A stretch of 64,000 nt of DNA from Pteria penguin (taxonomy: Eukaryota; Mollusca; Bivalvia; Pterioida; Pteriidae), in assembly GCA_035048485.1 (NCBI GenBank), contig CM068584.1:62354420-62418419 (forward strand), written 5' to 3'. This document shows positions 25,723-37,507 of this stretch, in pieces (position 1 is the first letter of the stretch; the number at the start of each line of letters is the position of its first letter). Position numbers and translations under genes: made by a program. The notes below the pieces were generated by a model. The model was not told where the DNA came from. It searched no databases and saw only the letters and a list, made by a program, of their open reading frames with translations.

Positions 25723-27144
25723 CTACAAGAATAAAAATATAAATGAGAAAGAATACATGTACTGTATCATTGTGGAGTGAAGCGTCCTCATTCAACAAGG
25801 AAAAAGACATGGATGTGAAAGAATACAGCGTCATTTTTCTTATAGAAATTATGCAAATTTCACAAACTAATGATACGGAATACAGTCGAATACTGGAAGA
25901 AAAACATTATTTACTCGAAAATATTTCTAGGTATAAAGTGCAGAATACTTTTCTAAGTTCTTTTCGATTAACTTAATGGAAATCCCCAAGTTATCTGTTT
26001 CTTCCACACTGTCAGTGTTGTTGTGTTGAGGTTATAGACATTATTTAAGGAGCTTTGTGGCGTTATACCACCTTTTCATTTAGCACGATAATCTGATAAA
26101 AACCTTGTTTAAACCGTTTTAGAGAAGATATCCTGAAATTCACTACCGTTTGTTGTAGTTCGTAGCTCGTCTTCGGACGGACAGATCAGTGATGCTTTAA
26201 ATTCAGTAATAATACGAATGCTCATATTTTAGGACTTCTTAGATGAATCTTTGTTAAGGTTTTTTTTATCTATAGGGAGTGTTAATTATATTTTTTTGTG
26301 ATTTTGGATTGCCACTGCTGTTATTCTGAGTTGGAAAGTAGTAGTTATATGAACCACTTCAACATAGCAACTGAATGTTAATTCAAACTTACATCAGTGT
26401 TTTTGTCCTGAGTTGAAAAGTAGCAGTTGAATCACTTTAAAATATAAACTGAATGTTGATTCACTCTTAGATCGACCGTCATGGGTCTTGTTGATATTTC
26501 TAAACTATATTTTGGTGATGTTACCTTTGGTGCTTATTATGTCAATGTCCGTTTCTTTGTATGTGTGTGTGGGAGAGAGATCATTGTTAAAACCTGCAAA
26601 ACTTCAACACCGGTCTGATTTTCGAGCTAAACCCATCCGAATGGAAAAAAGACAGAAAAACAAGGCGAAGATATTATGAAAAATGAACTTCGTTAATTCA
26701 GAGTGTTAAGCGTTTGTTCATAGTAAATCACGTTGATTGTGTACGTTACTGTAAAATGTACAAATCATTATAAATTAAAAAAAAACGCCCATTCTCTTAA
26801 ACATAATCCACGTGATAGAAGTATCCAGATGGATGGGGTATAATGATCAGTCCAATTGGATGGTGAAAAAAATAAGAACCGTGTGCTTCGTGTCTGAGTA
26901 GTAAATTTGCAAATCAGTGGGCAAATCATTCCGAATAAATAAGGGACTTGAGTTCATTACGCGTCCTCCGAGTTTGGAATATGATATCGACGAAAACGTG
27001 TGACTTGCAAAGGATTGGTTCAACAATTTGCTAATCAATTTTGGGAATTGTCATTTATTTGCAATTTTTTAATAAATATTTTCCATGGTGATAAGGAACA
27101 TTACAAAAGAACCGCAATTTGTAGGGCATACTTGTTTTACTTAC

Positions 27145-27243
27145 CAAGTTCTTGGCATTAACATCCGCTTTAGCATCGATAAGTTTCTTCACTATATTAG
27201 TGCGACCATACAATGCTGCCTTGTGGAGTGGAGTGTGCTTATG
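27145..27243 (-). CDS. ANK exon 6
   Basis: Encodes HKHTPLHKAALYGRTNIVKK then LIDAKADVNAKNL. The acceptor AG is at 27244-27245 and the donor GTAAGTA begins at 27144. The lysine in 'IVKKLIDAK' replaces the usual isoleucine at a core position of the second helix. A second copy of the upstream-intron block without an exon lies at 27360-27490, another partial unit duplication. Confidence 0.86.
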
Positions 27244-27664
27244 CTACAGGAAGAGAGGTATGAATGAGAAAGAATATCATGTCATTTTGATTATACATTA
27301 TTAAAGTTCCTGTAACAAGTTCTTATAAATCTGAAAATGCAATTTTCCAAGTGATAGACGTGCCCTCATACCACAAGAGAAAGGTATGAATGAGACAGAA
27401 TACCATGTCATTATGGTTCTATAGATTTTGCAGATTCCACTAACACATGATACGAAATGGTGATGAGCACTCGATTCAACAAAGAAGCAATTATGAACGG
27501 AAACGGAACGCTTCGATTTATACCAAGAGCCATAAGGAAGAAATGCTATTGAAATACAGTTAGTGGCGAATAAGTCTGTAGATTGACATTAAGTAGCAGA
27601 AACAGACTAAAGACTTTTACAATTACTGTGAAATTTAAATAATAACTTATGACATATTAAGTCA

Positions 27665-28071
27665 TAACAAGAGGCCTAGACATGGTGGCACCATCTGTTG
27701 ACCAATTTGGATGAAAGTACAAAATTGATAGATGTCCGATAAAACTTCATGTATACCATGTTTAATTAAAATTTTTCATGTGAAGAATTGTCCCTATACT
27801 CCCTCATTTGGAAGTCTTTAAAAATTCATAGAAAATCCAAAAATTGATATTGACAAAATTCTTTCAAAATAACATTCCTTACGATAATTTTGATCACAAT
27901 GGTCCATAAGAAATCATAATTATCAATTAACTAGGAAATATGACACTTTTCTGCATTGAAATCACTGCCAGTATGAAGAAGAGGATTGTCAAAGGAGGGT
28001 ACTCTTTTGTGACCTACTTTTGACTGTGGTGGCGCCGACTGTAAACCAGCTTCATTTTACACCTCTTGTTA
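27665..28071. mobile_element. Candidate MITE with TAACAAGAGG ends
   Basis: TAACAAGAGG at 27665-27674 is inverted at 28062-28071. Just inside, 'ggtggcaccatctg' on the left corresponds loosely to the inverted 'gtggcgccgactg' on the right. No coding capacity and no clear target duplication. The AACAAGAGG terminus resembles a family I recall as common in molluscs. Confidence 0.45.
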
Positions 28072-28502
28072 CTAGGTGTTACCCCATAGACTAATTATGT
28101 AAGAAATTGACCATAGACTAGAAGCAGCCAATCAATCGTCCAACCTTAATTAGTGTTCATTTTAACAATTAAGGTAAATAGAAAAATTTAAAAAAAAAAT
28201 GCCGTCATTTGCACAGCCGCTGTGGTCCGATCATGCCAAATTGGGACAATTATCTCCAATTTGATCAGATCAACTCAAGAGGTAAGAAACTTAACTTCTA
28301 AGTTTCTTTGGACTGTTTTTAATTATCTATTTATTTAATTTAATTTTTTTGCAATTAGATTATGGCAATATGCCTTACATTTCAAACGATTCTCTCAAAG
28401 AGGATTGCCCATGTACACCTCCCCCCTTTATTTACTATGGTTTAGAAATAAATACCCGGTCCCTTATTTTGCGTTGAATGTATACAAGCAGTATAATTAA
28501 AG

Positions 28503-28603
<101 letters not shown>

Positions 28604-28679
28604 AGATAAATAGCATGCCAGATGTGCTACATCCTATAACAATTTTACTATAAGGAGTAGAGGATCTTGGGCAAATAGA

Positions 28680-29480
28680 CCGTATATAATGCAACTAAAA
28701 AGGTGTCAAATAATAAATTACTGCATTGTTTTCCATCGGAGACCACGTGTTTGTATTCCCTGATTAAATACTGAAAGTATTTCAAATGGTGAGAACTAAA
28801 ATTTCTCTTCAGAATAATATAAAAAAGGATTTCTTATCAAAACCGGAAATAGCAACTGGTATTAAATTAAAGATTATAAAGATTTATTTATATACTGCAT
28901 ATCATACTTAAAATGATAAAAAGCAAAAATCAATAACCTACATATCATATAATCATGATACTGTACTAACTTATTGAATTATTCGGTGATTCTTTTAACA
29001 CCTATTTGTACAAGATCAATGTCAGCGTCTACGTTCAGAAAAATAAAATGTCGCCGATATACCCGTTTTACTAAGTGTGTAGTGCAATATTTACAACAAG
29101 CTGATCAATAAAAATACACAAAACGTTTTATTAAATATCTATAACCCGGCAAACAAAATATTGTCGATTGAATTACGTCAGTAGAAAATGTTGTGACAAT
29201 GATGCTGTCGAGTGTCTGTATACCCCACGCCGTGGAAATGGCATCTTATTATGGGAGGTCATTTGCTGTTAAAATTACTGTGGACCAAGAATTTCATCCC
29301 TCAGAACATATTTTCTTAAATTAATTGTTTTGTCTGAGACTTATTCTTTAGTCATTTCTTTAAAACATTGCGATATTATGACTATATTTTCTAAAACCCT
29401 GGAGGTTCATGCAGAACATTATGGCGGACGGCCGTTGTATTTATCCGGGCTACTTAGGTAGCACATGCCAGTAGTTTACC
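28680..29480. repeat. Duplicated segment, copy 1 (partner 43800-45095)
   Basis: Blocks such as 'ctgtcgagtgtctg', 'accccacgccgtggaaatgg' and 'atggcggacggccgttgt' occur in the same order and orientation at 44820-45060. The partner copy contains an additional insertion at about 44040-44530. Both copies lie in ANK introns. No gene was seen in either. Confidence 0.75.
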
Positions 29481-32140
29481 ATGAGCCGAGAAGAAGTTGC
29501 GTTGATATTTTAAACCCATATTTCTGTGATATTTTCTGGGGTGCTTATTCTTGTTTTGTCTACATGTCCCTGCATTTCTCTCTCTCTTTCTCTCTCTCTC
29601 TGTTATATATATTTTTTTCAGTAGAGGAAATGACAGCTTTTATGCCGTAAAACAATAAACATAGATTTGAGGGAAAAGGAATATAATAAGCAGTGGAATT
29701 TTTGAATAGAATTTTTGATTTCCAGAAAAGAAGACAGAAGATGACATCTGATCGAACAGTGTGGCACAAATCACCAAGGTCATATTTATAAAATAAGATA
29801 ATATTCAAATAAACACATAAAACGACATTGCAAATATATTCATTTGGCCTGACGTTACAGTACCGATTAGTACGGTCAATTAATGTAAGAAGCGCCCACC
29901 TTCGCACTCTCCGAAAACGCAGCACAGTCAAATGACAATCTTTACGAACAGCCCTCAATATTGCAAACAAGAATCCACCTGTTTCAATAGGCGAGAGATG
30001 ATATAAATTGTCGACACGAAACGTTTTATGGAATGATATGCTAGTATAAAAAGTATGTTAGGAGATATCAAAATATGTAAACCGTACCCTGCCGTCTGAA
30101 ATCCAACGAAAAGATTAAGGAAAACTGTAGTTTATGGCCAATTGAAAATTAATGTATTTATGACAATATACGTTTGTATATATATGTATATACATGTAAC
30201 TCGTGATTTTCCAATGAAAATTTTAAGATAAGGACAACTGAAATTTCAGCTTATCTGCATTTACATTATAATTGTAAATGTAACATACTAGTTATAAATG
30301 TAATTAGATCAAACCTGGCAAAGACAGAAATCTCTGTTCAAGATTTGCCTCCTACTTCCAAAACAACATTAATCACAAAAAAAACATAGCAAATTTAGTA
30401 CTGTTAATAACGTTAGAACAAGGAGTTAGATGATTGAAAAATACATTTGGGTGCAACATTCAAGTACACCTCAAGCTTAGTTTTTTTTTGTTCTGGAAAG
30501 CAGTCATTACGTATCGTCAAGTGTTCTTGATGTCAAGTTTTATATAAAGTAATTCCGAGACACGAGATACCATGCATACTTTTCACTTTTATTAAAATGG
30601 CACACTTTCGTAAAACAGAAAATGTTTTTTTCTTATTATTATTAATTATTATCGTTGTTTGTTTTGTTATACGACAGTCTGTCGTTATTTTTGCATTTTG
30701 TGGTTTAACTTCGACAGGGTGTATAGATGTTGCTATTGTTGGGGTATTCCGTAGGGAACAAAACACTGACTTCTATTTTGGGTTTCTATGCAAAAAGGGT
30801 AAAAATGAAGTGGCTTCATTTACTTGTTTGTGTTATGTGTTATTTGTTGAAGTACTCTGCTCTCTTGTTTTAACGATTTATGGATTTTCCCCACAAACCA
30901 TATAAACTCAGCAAATTTCCTTTTGTTATTCTGAGTCGAAAACTACACAGATAGAGATCGAAATATGCCTCCGAAACGTCAATATATTGTATAGCTCCAT
31001 GTTGACTTCTGCCACAGAACTGAGCCAGTAACTCCTCTTTTTTCTTTCCGAAGAAGAAAAGAAATGAGGGCAGTACATTATAACGATATATTACATACTC
31101 ATTTCATTAAGAGAACTTTTTATACAAAATCTTTGCCAACGCGTCAAGCTACAAGACATTAGTCTGACGGAGAATTAAGACGGTAATATGAAAATAGTTC
31201 CTTTCTTGTTTATAGTCAATATTTCCAATGGTGAAAAGTATTAACCGATAAGTATCTCCGCTTTATCATTTTATTTATAATTTAACGAATGTACGAAGAA
31301 GTTTGATGGCAATGCATTTTGTGAACTAGTTAATAACACCAACTAAATGTTAATCGACACTTATATCGGCCATCATCAGTAGCGTTGATAGTTTAAACAT
31401 ATTTCTGTGATGTATTCTTGGGTGCTTACTCTTGTTTTATCTGCATGTCTATGCATTTATTTGTATGTGCGTGCGTGTGTGTGTCTCTCTGTCTCAGTAG
31501 AGGAAATGGCAGCTTTTATGTTATATAACAGTACATATTGATCTTTTGGAAACAAAAAATATATAACCGGTGGAATTCTTGAATAGATGTTTTTTATTTC
31601 CAGAAAAAAAGTGGCTAAGCTATATGACACAAATCACCAAGGACATGCTTATAAAACGACATTGCAAACATATAAGATTGTTCTGCCGTGAGAGTACCGA
31701 CTTAGTAACACACACGTCTCTCAATTGGGCGCCTATCTCCGCATTCACCCAAAAAGCAGCAAAATCAAATTACCCACCAACTAAGTATAAAGACATTTTA
31801 AATAACTAGGACGATTGAAATTTCACTTCATTTGCACCGTCCATTCACCCAAAAAGTGGTAAAATGAAAGAAACAAATTCATTTTATATAATCCTAAACA
31901 TACTTTACAGAAATCAACAGGTTGATAAAGTTGAGAAGAAACAAACATAAAACTGCGTAACCATTATGGCTAAATTGGGGATTTGAAACAAATACGCGTT
32001 CCCAGTTTTGGAAAGTTCTATCGGAAAAAAGATGTAGGACTTGTGATGGAGTTGTACGATGACAGGGGCAACAGACACGCACGTAATACAAAAATAAATA
32101 GAAATTCCAGTGTAGGAAACACATATCGAATGTAAAATAC
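29481..32140. other. Intron with repeated unit pieces, no intact exon
   Basis: Blocks around 29465-29700 ('atttctgtgat', 'agtagaggaaatgacagctt') recur at 31380-31600 and partly at 26340-26590, so the intron part of the unit is duplicated too. A decayed ANK remnant lies at 31160-31275. The open frames at 29560-29970 (minus) and 30597-30905 (plus, hydrophobic start) show no domain and overlap repeated DNA. Confidence 0.45.
31160..31275 (-). pseudogene. ANK unit remnant with most of the exon deleted
   Basis: The donor-side intron blocks ('agtctgacggagaattaaga', 'caatatttccaatggtga') are intact. They are followed by only 'aaccgataagtatctccgc', the exon part that elsewhere encodes ..ILID. The rest of the exon and both splice sites are gone. 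Confidence 0.6.
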
Positions 32141-32149
32141 GAAAGTAAC

Positions 32150-32310
32150 TGGTGTCACATGACTATGGCACTAACAACAATGAACCACGGTGGACATTCA
32201 CGTACCTCTGAAATTCAGAGGTGAGACCTGGTGCCCGAGAGGAGTGAGCATCTCCTGATTGGCTAGCTTTACCCGCCGTGAATGCCCTGACATACAGACG
32301 AAATAATATA
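32150..32310. repeat. PLE-associated dispersed repeat
   Basis: Runs from 'ctggtgtcacatgactatgg' through 'cctctgaaattcagaggtga' to 'gagtgagcatctcctgattg'. It is the inverted counterpart of 17900-18000 and 44370-44525, and part of it occurs at 4200-4265. It contains the small palindrome 'cctctgaaattcagagg'. Confidence 0.65.
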
Positions 32311-33079
32311 ATTTAGCACTGTATATATAATTGAATGTAAACAACGACTGCGTAGAAAGTGTCACAGCCACACCAAACTGAATAGGTGTTCAAATGATTA
32401 CATGTGTCGCGTGTGCGGCGTTTTGTAATGGCACAAGATCATCGACCTTGGTTTTATTTAAATGGCTTCATTAATCGGATATTCAAGCTAAATTATGTCT
32501 TTATCTCTAACAGTGCAAAACGTTATTTTACCCCAGAGTCACAGACAGGCAGGCCAAACGCTAGTTGCCACCCATCGTTCTGGGGGCATAAGAATTATCA
32601 CAGCAATATCACTGGCCAAAAAGTCTAGTATCATAAATGCAAAATCCTCAAGGTGATTTATTGTATTCTTTGTCGCATTTTTTCAGGAAAAACTATGAAA
32701 AGATGAATAAAATGTGTCTACAGAGAAGTATTGTTATCAGGAATACACATGTGAAATATAAAAACTCAATCATTTTGCATTTGAAAGTTATGGCCAATGT
32801 TATTTTTATGAAGGTTAAACTCCAATAATAGTAGAAGAAATTAAAATAAATAAATAAATAAAATCATCTATTACATAGATCAATGGACGTATGGCAAAAC
32901 AATGGCCGTCACGAATTAGTCAATTTGAAATCTATTATAGACGAAACTGATCTTAGTTTACGGAATTATGATTCATTTAACCTTAATATGATTATCTCAT
33001 TGTTTCATTGTATTCCGTCACTTTCATTTAAGTATCAATTCCTTATGTTTAAATTTATCAATAAAGGTTCGATTTACTT

Positions 33080-33370
33080 ATAATTTTGAATATTCCCTGG
33101 TCATACAGTCGCATCTAAAATTTCGCAATAAACCTCCACTTATCTGTTACCAGTACAACAATACCCTTAGAAATATTGCCATTTAAAATGCAGTTACATC
33201 TAAACCCAATGTTCTAGACTCTCTTCATTCTTCTACAATTGATACTTCAAAATATGTATATGAATCGGCAGGTCATAGCATTACAGGTGATCTAAATAGT
33301 ATTTCCGATAAATTTTTCGTTCACTTTTTCGAAAAGGACCCAAATATAGTTTACCGTTCAGGATATATTT
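33080..33370 (+). pseudogene. PLE N-terminal region remnant
   Basis: The plus-strand frame reads 'PPLICYQYNNTLRNIAI', then a stop, then 'DTSKYVYESAGHSITGDLNS' followed by 'ISDKFFVHFFEKDPNI'. The AGH-x-I-TG-L block, followed about 20 residues later by a K-G/D-P motif, matches my memory of the region upstream of the reverse transcriptase in bivalve PLE-type proteins. Stops and indels show it is dead. The open frame just upstream (32883-33083) may be its continuation but is not recognisable. Confidence 0.55.
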
Positions 33371-33719
33371 CAATACATACCTTGGTATAGTAAAATTCCA
33401 TAAGTTATAGAAAAGCTACCTTGAAGTAAATTTACATTTAATGGTTCTACCTTATGTACCTCTCTTACAAATGTTTGATGAAAAGTAAGCTGTTGTCTCT
33501 CATACATCTCTTAACCTCCAAAACTTTGTATTCTCTTCGAACAAACAGTTTACTACATGTAAATACTGGATTTGCGCTGAAATATTTAAGCCAAAGAGTA
33601 TTTGATGGATAATATATACGTGCAAGGTGATTTCAAAATAAACAACGATGTACCAATCAGTTATCTTGTGTCGAAGTCTAAAAGAGGAGGCTAAATTTTG
33701 AAATTGGCCTGTGCAAACC

Positions 33720-34060
33720 GTTGGGATTCCAGGAAAATACAACATTTCGGGGTAAAACCAGGTGCCCGGGAAGAGTGAGCATCTCCTGTTTGTATAAAAA
33801 ACCCGTCACAATAGTCATATATGTCAAATTCAATGTATAGTCACAATACACACAGGAATGTACATAAATGATGAAAGTTGAAATCGTCTGAAATGCAAAA
33901 AGCTTTCTTCCTGTTGAGTGCGAGATCTGAATATACTCCTTTCCGCATAAATATAAGAAAATGTCATCAAGAGGTGGGGCGCAGTTGGTACCTTTAGAGA
34001 TTCCAACAATTTGCAGAACATCTCTCTCTCCAAACACCTGGAAAATACTGCCTACCAGTC
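33720..34060 (-). pseudogene. PLE fragment (RT motif fused to 3' segment)
   Basis: On minus, 'LQIVGISKGTNCAPPLDDIF' is the C-APLL-D reverse-transcriptase motif. The open frame then runs through non-conserved residues into 'MLTLPGHLVLP', the PLE-associated 3' block (33750-33790). The catalytic YIDD region between them is missing, so an internal deletion joined the two parts. Orientation is opposite to the fragment at 33080-33370. Confidence 0.65.
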
Positions 34061-34189
34061 ACAGTATGTTTGAAAGGTAAAGATGATGGATAAATTCAAA
34101 GTCCGAAAATTATGAAACCAAAGGACATACAAAATCAACGAATATATAAAATGAATAGAAAACAATGAAAAATGTCTATCTGAAGAGCG

Positions 34190-34920
34190 TATGTGAACCC
34201 CCATGATGGAGTGAGACCAGGTGCCCGGGGAGAGTGAGCATCTCCTGCTTGCTAGCAACACCCGTCACATATACCCAGTAGAAAGAGTCAAATCAAGTCC
34301 ACATAAATTTGTATACGGAGAACTCAAAGTAGGTAACATTGTAGTATAGAAGGTGTCAAATCGGTGGTCGGAATCGGTCTTAGTCCAGAATATCACACAA
34401 TTGGATAACGAGATATCATATTGTGTAATAAGAGTCTCGTAGCAACCATAGAATTTCATCAGTGACGTTGTTAGTCTAGCACATATATAACCCCGTTTGA
34501 GTGATTTATCTGAAAGTCGCCTGGCCCTTAGAACAAAGTCATTGTAATTTGAACATGCTCTGGAATAATGTATTGAATGAGATATGAATACGCCGTATGC
34601 TTGGTTTAGTAATATGCTAAGAACTCACTTTCTCATACTGAGATATGAATATGTCATACGTGGGCAATGGTGTGATGTTGCTACTTATGAACGGAAAGTT
34701 TGTGATAGCGAAATTCAGGTCAGTTTGTCATAGGGTGAAGTTTTCAGTTGACCATCAATGTTGAAAAACGACTTAATATCTAAATACGAAGTAGAATTAC
34801 TACTTTTTTGTGGTTTCTCTGACCTCCAGTTCACTTGGATTAATGATGCTAAACACCTAGAGGATCCGGCGAGAAACCTATGTTTATAAGGGTTCCCACG
34901 CATCCTAGGAATCCAGTAGA
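34190..34920 (-). repeat. PLE 3' segment (copy also at 54060-54560)
   Basis: Contains the inverted 'aggtgcccggggagagtgag' block, 'gtagaaagagtcaaatca', 'cggaatcggtcttagtccag' and 'tcctaggaatccagta'. All recur in the same order at 54085-54525. The shared non-coding character and adjacency to RT pieces suggest PLE flanking or terminal DNA. Confidence 0.6.
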
Positions 34921-34929
34921 TAGTTGGGT

Positions 34930-35960
34930 TCTTACTTAATTCATGAGAGGGACTTCATGCATTCTATTCAAATATGTAAATGTTTGATATGATAAATTAA
35001 ATGATACATCTAGATATCTTGATTATATGTTAGTTATCGTTATCGTTTGAAAGAAATATATCCACTCGAACCTCAATTAAAAAATGATTTTAGATACAGA
35101 AACACCTTTCTTATACTTAGACAATTAGATAATTACCAATAAAATGTATATAAATAAAAACGACGTGGATGTCCTATAGCAAAATTTCCCTTATTTCGAT
35201 GGGTATGTCCGTAGACTACTACCATACGGCATCTGTAAGTCTCAGGGGCTGCACTGATGTTTTGGACTTTCATATTATGCATTTAAAAATGGCTATGAAC
35301 TTCTAATGCAGGGTTACAGATAACATACACTTTGAAAAACGTTTGGCATATTCTTTAGATAGTATTCAGAATTTTATCTAAATTCGGAAATACCACTTTT
35401 CAACAATATGTATCTATTGGAATTTCCCATTCAAATTTAGACGGTGACCATACATACAAACTCCTTCGGTTTCCAAAATAATAGACAATATGAACCGGAG
35501 ATCATCAGAAAGACTATAAGTCCCAGCACGCTAACAGTCTGATGGGGACTAGATGACGGGACTTGTTGAAATCTCATTCAGAGGAGACATGGTCCTGAGT
35601 CTCGTTCCCTCTGACTCCTACAGATCTAGGGTTTAAGCTTGGTTTTAGACCAGTAGAGCTCTGTTTCCTCATTTTGACGTCGCTTAATATTATTTGATAC
35701 AATTATGGTTTTCTGCATTAACATACGTAATTATATATTTTATCACCTCTTAACTTGATCTCGATATGGAGGTATATATGTATACCTTAAATGGGTGTCC
35801 TTTGTATATTCTACTGTTGCGGTGAATAGAAAGGTCTGCCCGTAAACCGGTTAGCCACTTTATTGGATTGATTGATGTCATATCAAATGACCGACCTAAG
35901 TTGGTGTCGTAATTGTACTATAATCGAATGTTTTTGTGATGTTATTTATTTTCATATCAT
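34930..35960 (+). pseudogene. PLE RT C-terminal and 3' remnant (copy also at 55640-56530)
   Basis: The sequence runs parallel to 55757-55963, where the frame reads 'YLDYVLVIDN' and then '..IYPLDLQF', a degraded YIDD-V-L-I and IYP-EL-I region. Here extra indels and stops make the reading poorer. The tail (35470-35960) with 'ggagacatggtcctgagtct' and 'cccgtaaaccggtta' is also shared with 42780-43340. Confidence 0.55.
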
Positions 35961-36309
35961 TTCATTAAATGCTGTTAATTTCCGTGGAGTCCTCTTTCAT
36001 AGGACTGAGTAAATAATTCTTCTTTCTTCCTTCAACATGTCATTACTACAAAAGGATGGGAATTGCAAAGGAATGGTTCAACACTTTGCCATTTTCTTTT
36101 TCGAAAGAAAGGGAGGGGGAGGTGTTCTTTAAACTCCTAAATTGTTTGCCACAGTATGGTGTTACATGTCAGTAGTCTGACCGAGAACTACGACGGTTAT
36201 ATAATATAGATTTGTTTGGTCTCTTTTATCGTCGATATTTCTAATCGTGGTATAGAACATTAAAAACAAACAGAATTTGTATTTTGTATGACATACTGAT
36301 TCCACTTAC

Positions 36310-36408
36310 CCTGCCTATGGCATTGACATCCGCATTTTCTTCAATAAGTATCTGCACTATATCCGTGTTACCCTTGTATGCTGCCGTGTGGAGTGGAGTA
36401 TTCCGATT
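36310..36408 (-). CDS. ANK exon 5
   Basis: Encodes NRNTPLHTAAYKGNTDIVQI then LIEENADVNAIGR. The acceptor is 'CTTGTAG' (AG at 36409-36410) and the donor GTAAGTGG begins at 36309. Its 'NRNTPLH', 'GNTDIVQILIEE' and 'NAIGR' are shared only with the exon at 56739-56837, and the flanking introns and upstream PLE remnants are shared as well. The two are therefore products of one segmental duplication. Confidence 0.88.
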
Positions 36409-37112
36409 CTACAAGGAGAGAGGTGTGAAAGAGAAAGAATACCACGTCATTTTGATTATAGAAATTATGTAAATTACACCAACTAATACCACGGAAAGGA
36501 GTTGAATAGTCGATTCAACAAAGAATCATTTACGCAAAAATTATGCTTCCATGCATGCTTTGTGTCATTTCAAGCGAATTTTTTTTATAAGGTGAATATT
36601 TTGATTGGAATAGATCATACTGTGAATGTCAAACATTGGTAAAAATCCTGGAAATTTGTAATAAACTGACAGAATAAGTCATAAAACCCCCAGAATAGTG
36701 ATGTCTTTTGGTTTAGGAAAATTGTTTTCGATTTACCACCCACGCTCCAGGGATCTGTTTTCCATAAAAACCGTCAATGATGTTGTTCAGGAATAATAGA
36801 CATTATTTAACGACATTATTTGTTTTAGTTGGAACATCCTCTACAGCGTTATATCACCTCTCAAATTGTTTTCAACTGGCATGTCACTGAGTTTTGGTTG
36901 TAAAACCTGCATATCTTTATTACATTTCCATGAGAGTTGGTAAAACATTTCAGAACAAAAATAATATAACAGCAAAATGACTTTAACAGACATATCATTT
37001 AGCTTAAGGTTCAGAAATCTGAACGGAAACAAAAACGTTATTCTAAATTATGATTCTTTTCCTGTTTTAAAATCATCAGTACCATTGATGATATGACATA
37101 TTTCTAGGAATG

Positions 37113-37320
37113 ATGGAATGACTGATTATTGTTTTTCGTCATTCAACGGTTATTTCACATAAAAAGTGATGGCATCAGCCTGATGTATCGCATAGACATG
37201 TTTCTTTTGCAGTGAGGGATCTTTTACGAGCAACGCCTACCGTGACCTATTTCACTGTCTCATCCGAAACAGAAAAGACTGGTATGCCCACTTTCCGGGA
37301 CCTTCTGGTCACAAGCCTGC
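37113..37320 (-). mobile_element. SINE remnant, diverged
   Basis: The body blocks 'gatggcatcagcctgatg' and 'gcagtgagggatctttt' and the 'gattattg' tail correspond to the SINE at 21217. The tRNA head is eroded ('aagcaggcttgtgaccag' on minus). Confidence 0.55.
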
Positions 37321-37332
37321 TTATATTTAACC

Positions 37333-37414
37333 TACCCCTGCCTTGACATTGACATTGCTTACTATACCAATACGACCACTTGATTCTGCCTTTGTGAAAT
37401 GGAATATCCTGATA
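37333..37414 (-). pseudogene. Decayed ANK exon with frameshift and deletion
   Basis: The start is preserved after 'CATGTAG' (AG at 37415-37416) and reads YQDIPFHK. One extra base then shifts the frame before the AA of the first helix, and a 27-bp-scale deletion removes the 'KILIDAKAD' part before a 'NVNVK'-like end. The donor is lost (GTTAAA). It lies only about 0.9 kb from exon 5 and 1.1 kb from the next exon. Confidence 0.72.
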
Positions 37415-37466
37415 CTACATGGAGAGAGGTACGAATGAAAATGAAACATCAATTGAATAATAAAAA

Positions 37467-37471
37467 CCCCC

Positions 37472-37502
<31 letters not shown>

Positions 37503-37507
37503 AAAAA
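37467..37507. repeat. C26/A15 homopolymer junction
   Basis: A run of C followed directly by a run of A inside an intron unit. It produces proline/lysine or glycine/phenylalanine open frames on the two strands that are not genes. Confidence 0.95.

Noticed and set aside
30597..30905. 102-residue frame with a hydrophobic N-terminus resembling a signal or membrane segment
   Set aside because: Lies in repeated intron DNA near an ANK-unit remnant, has no homologous frame in sister units and no supporting motif.
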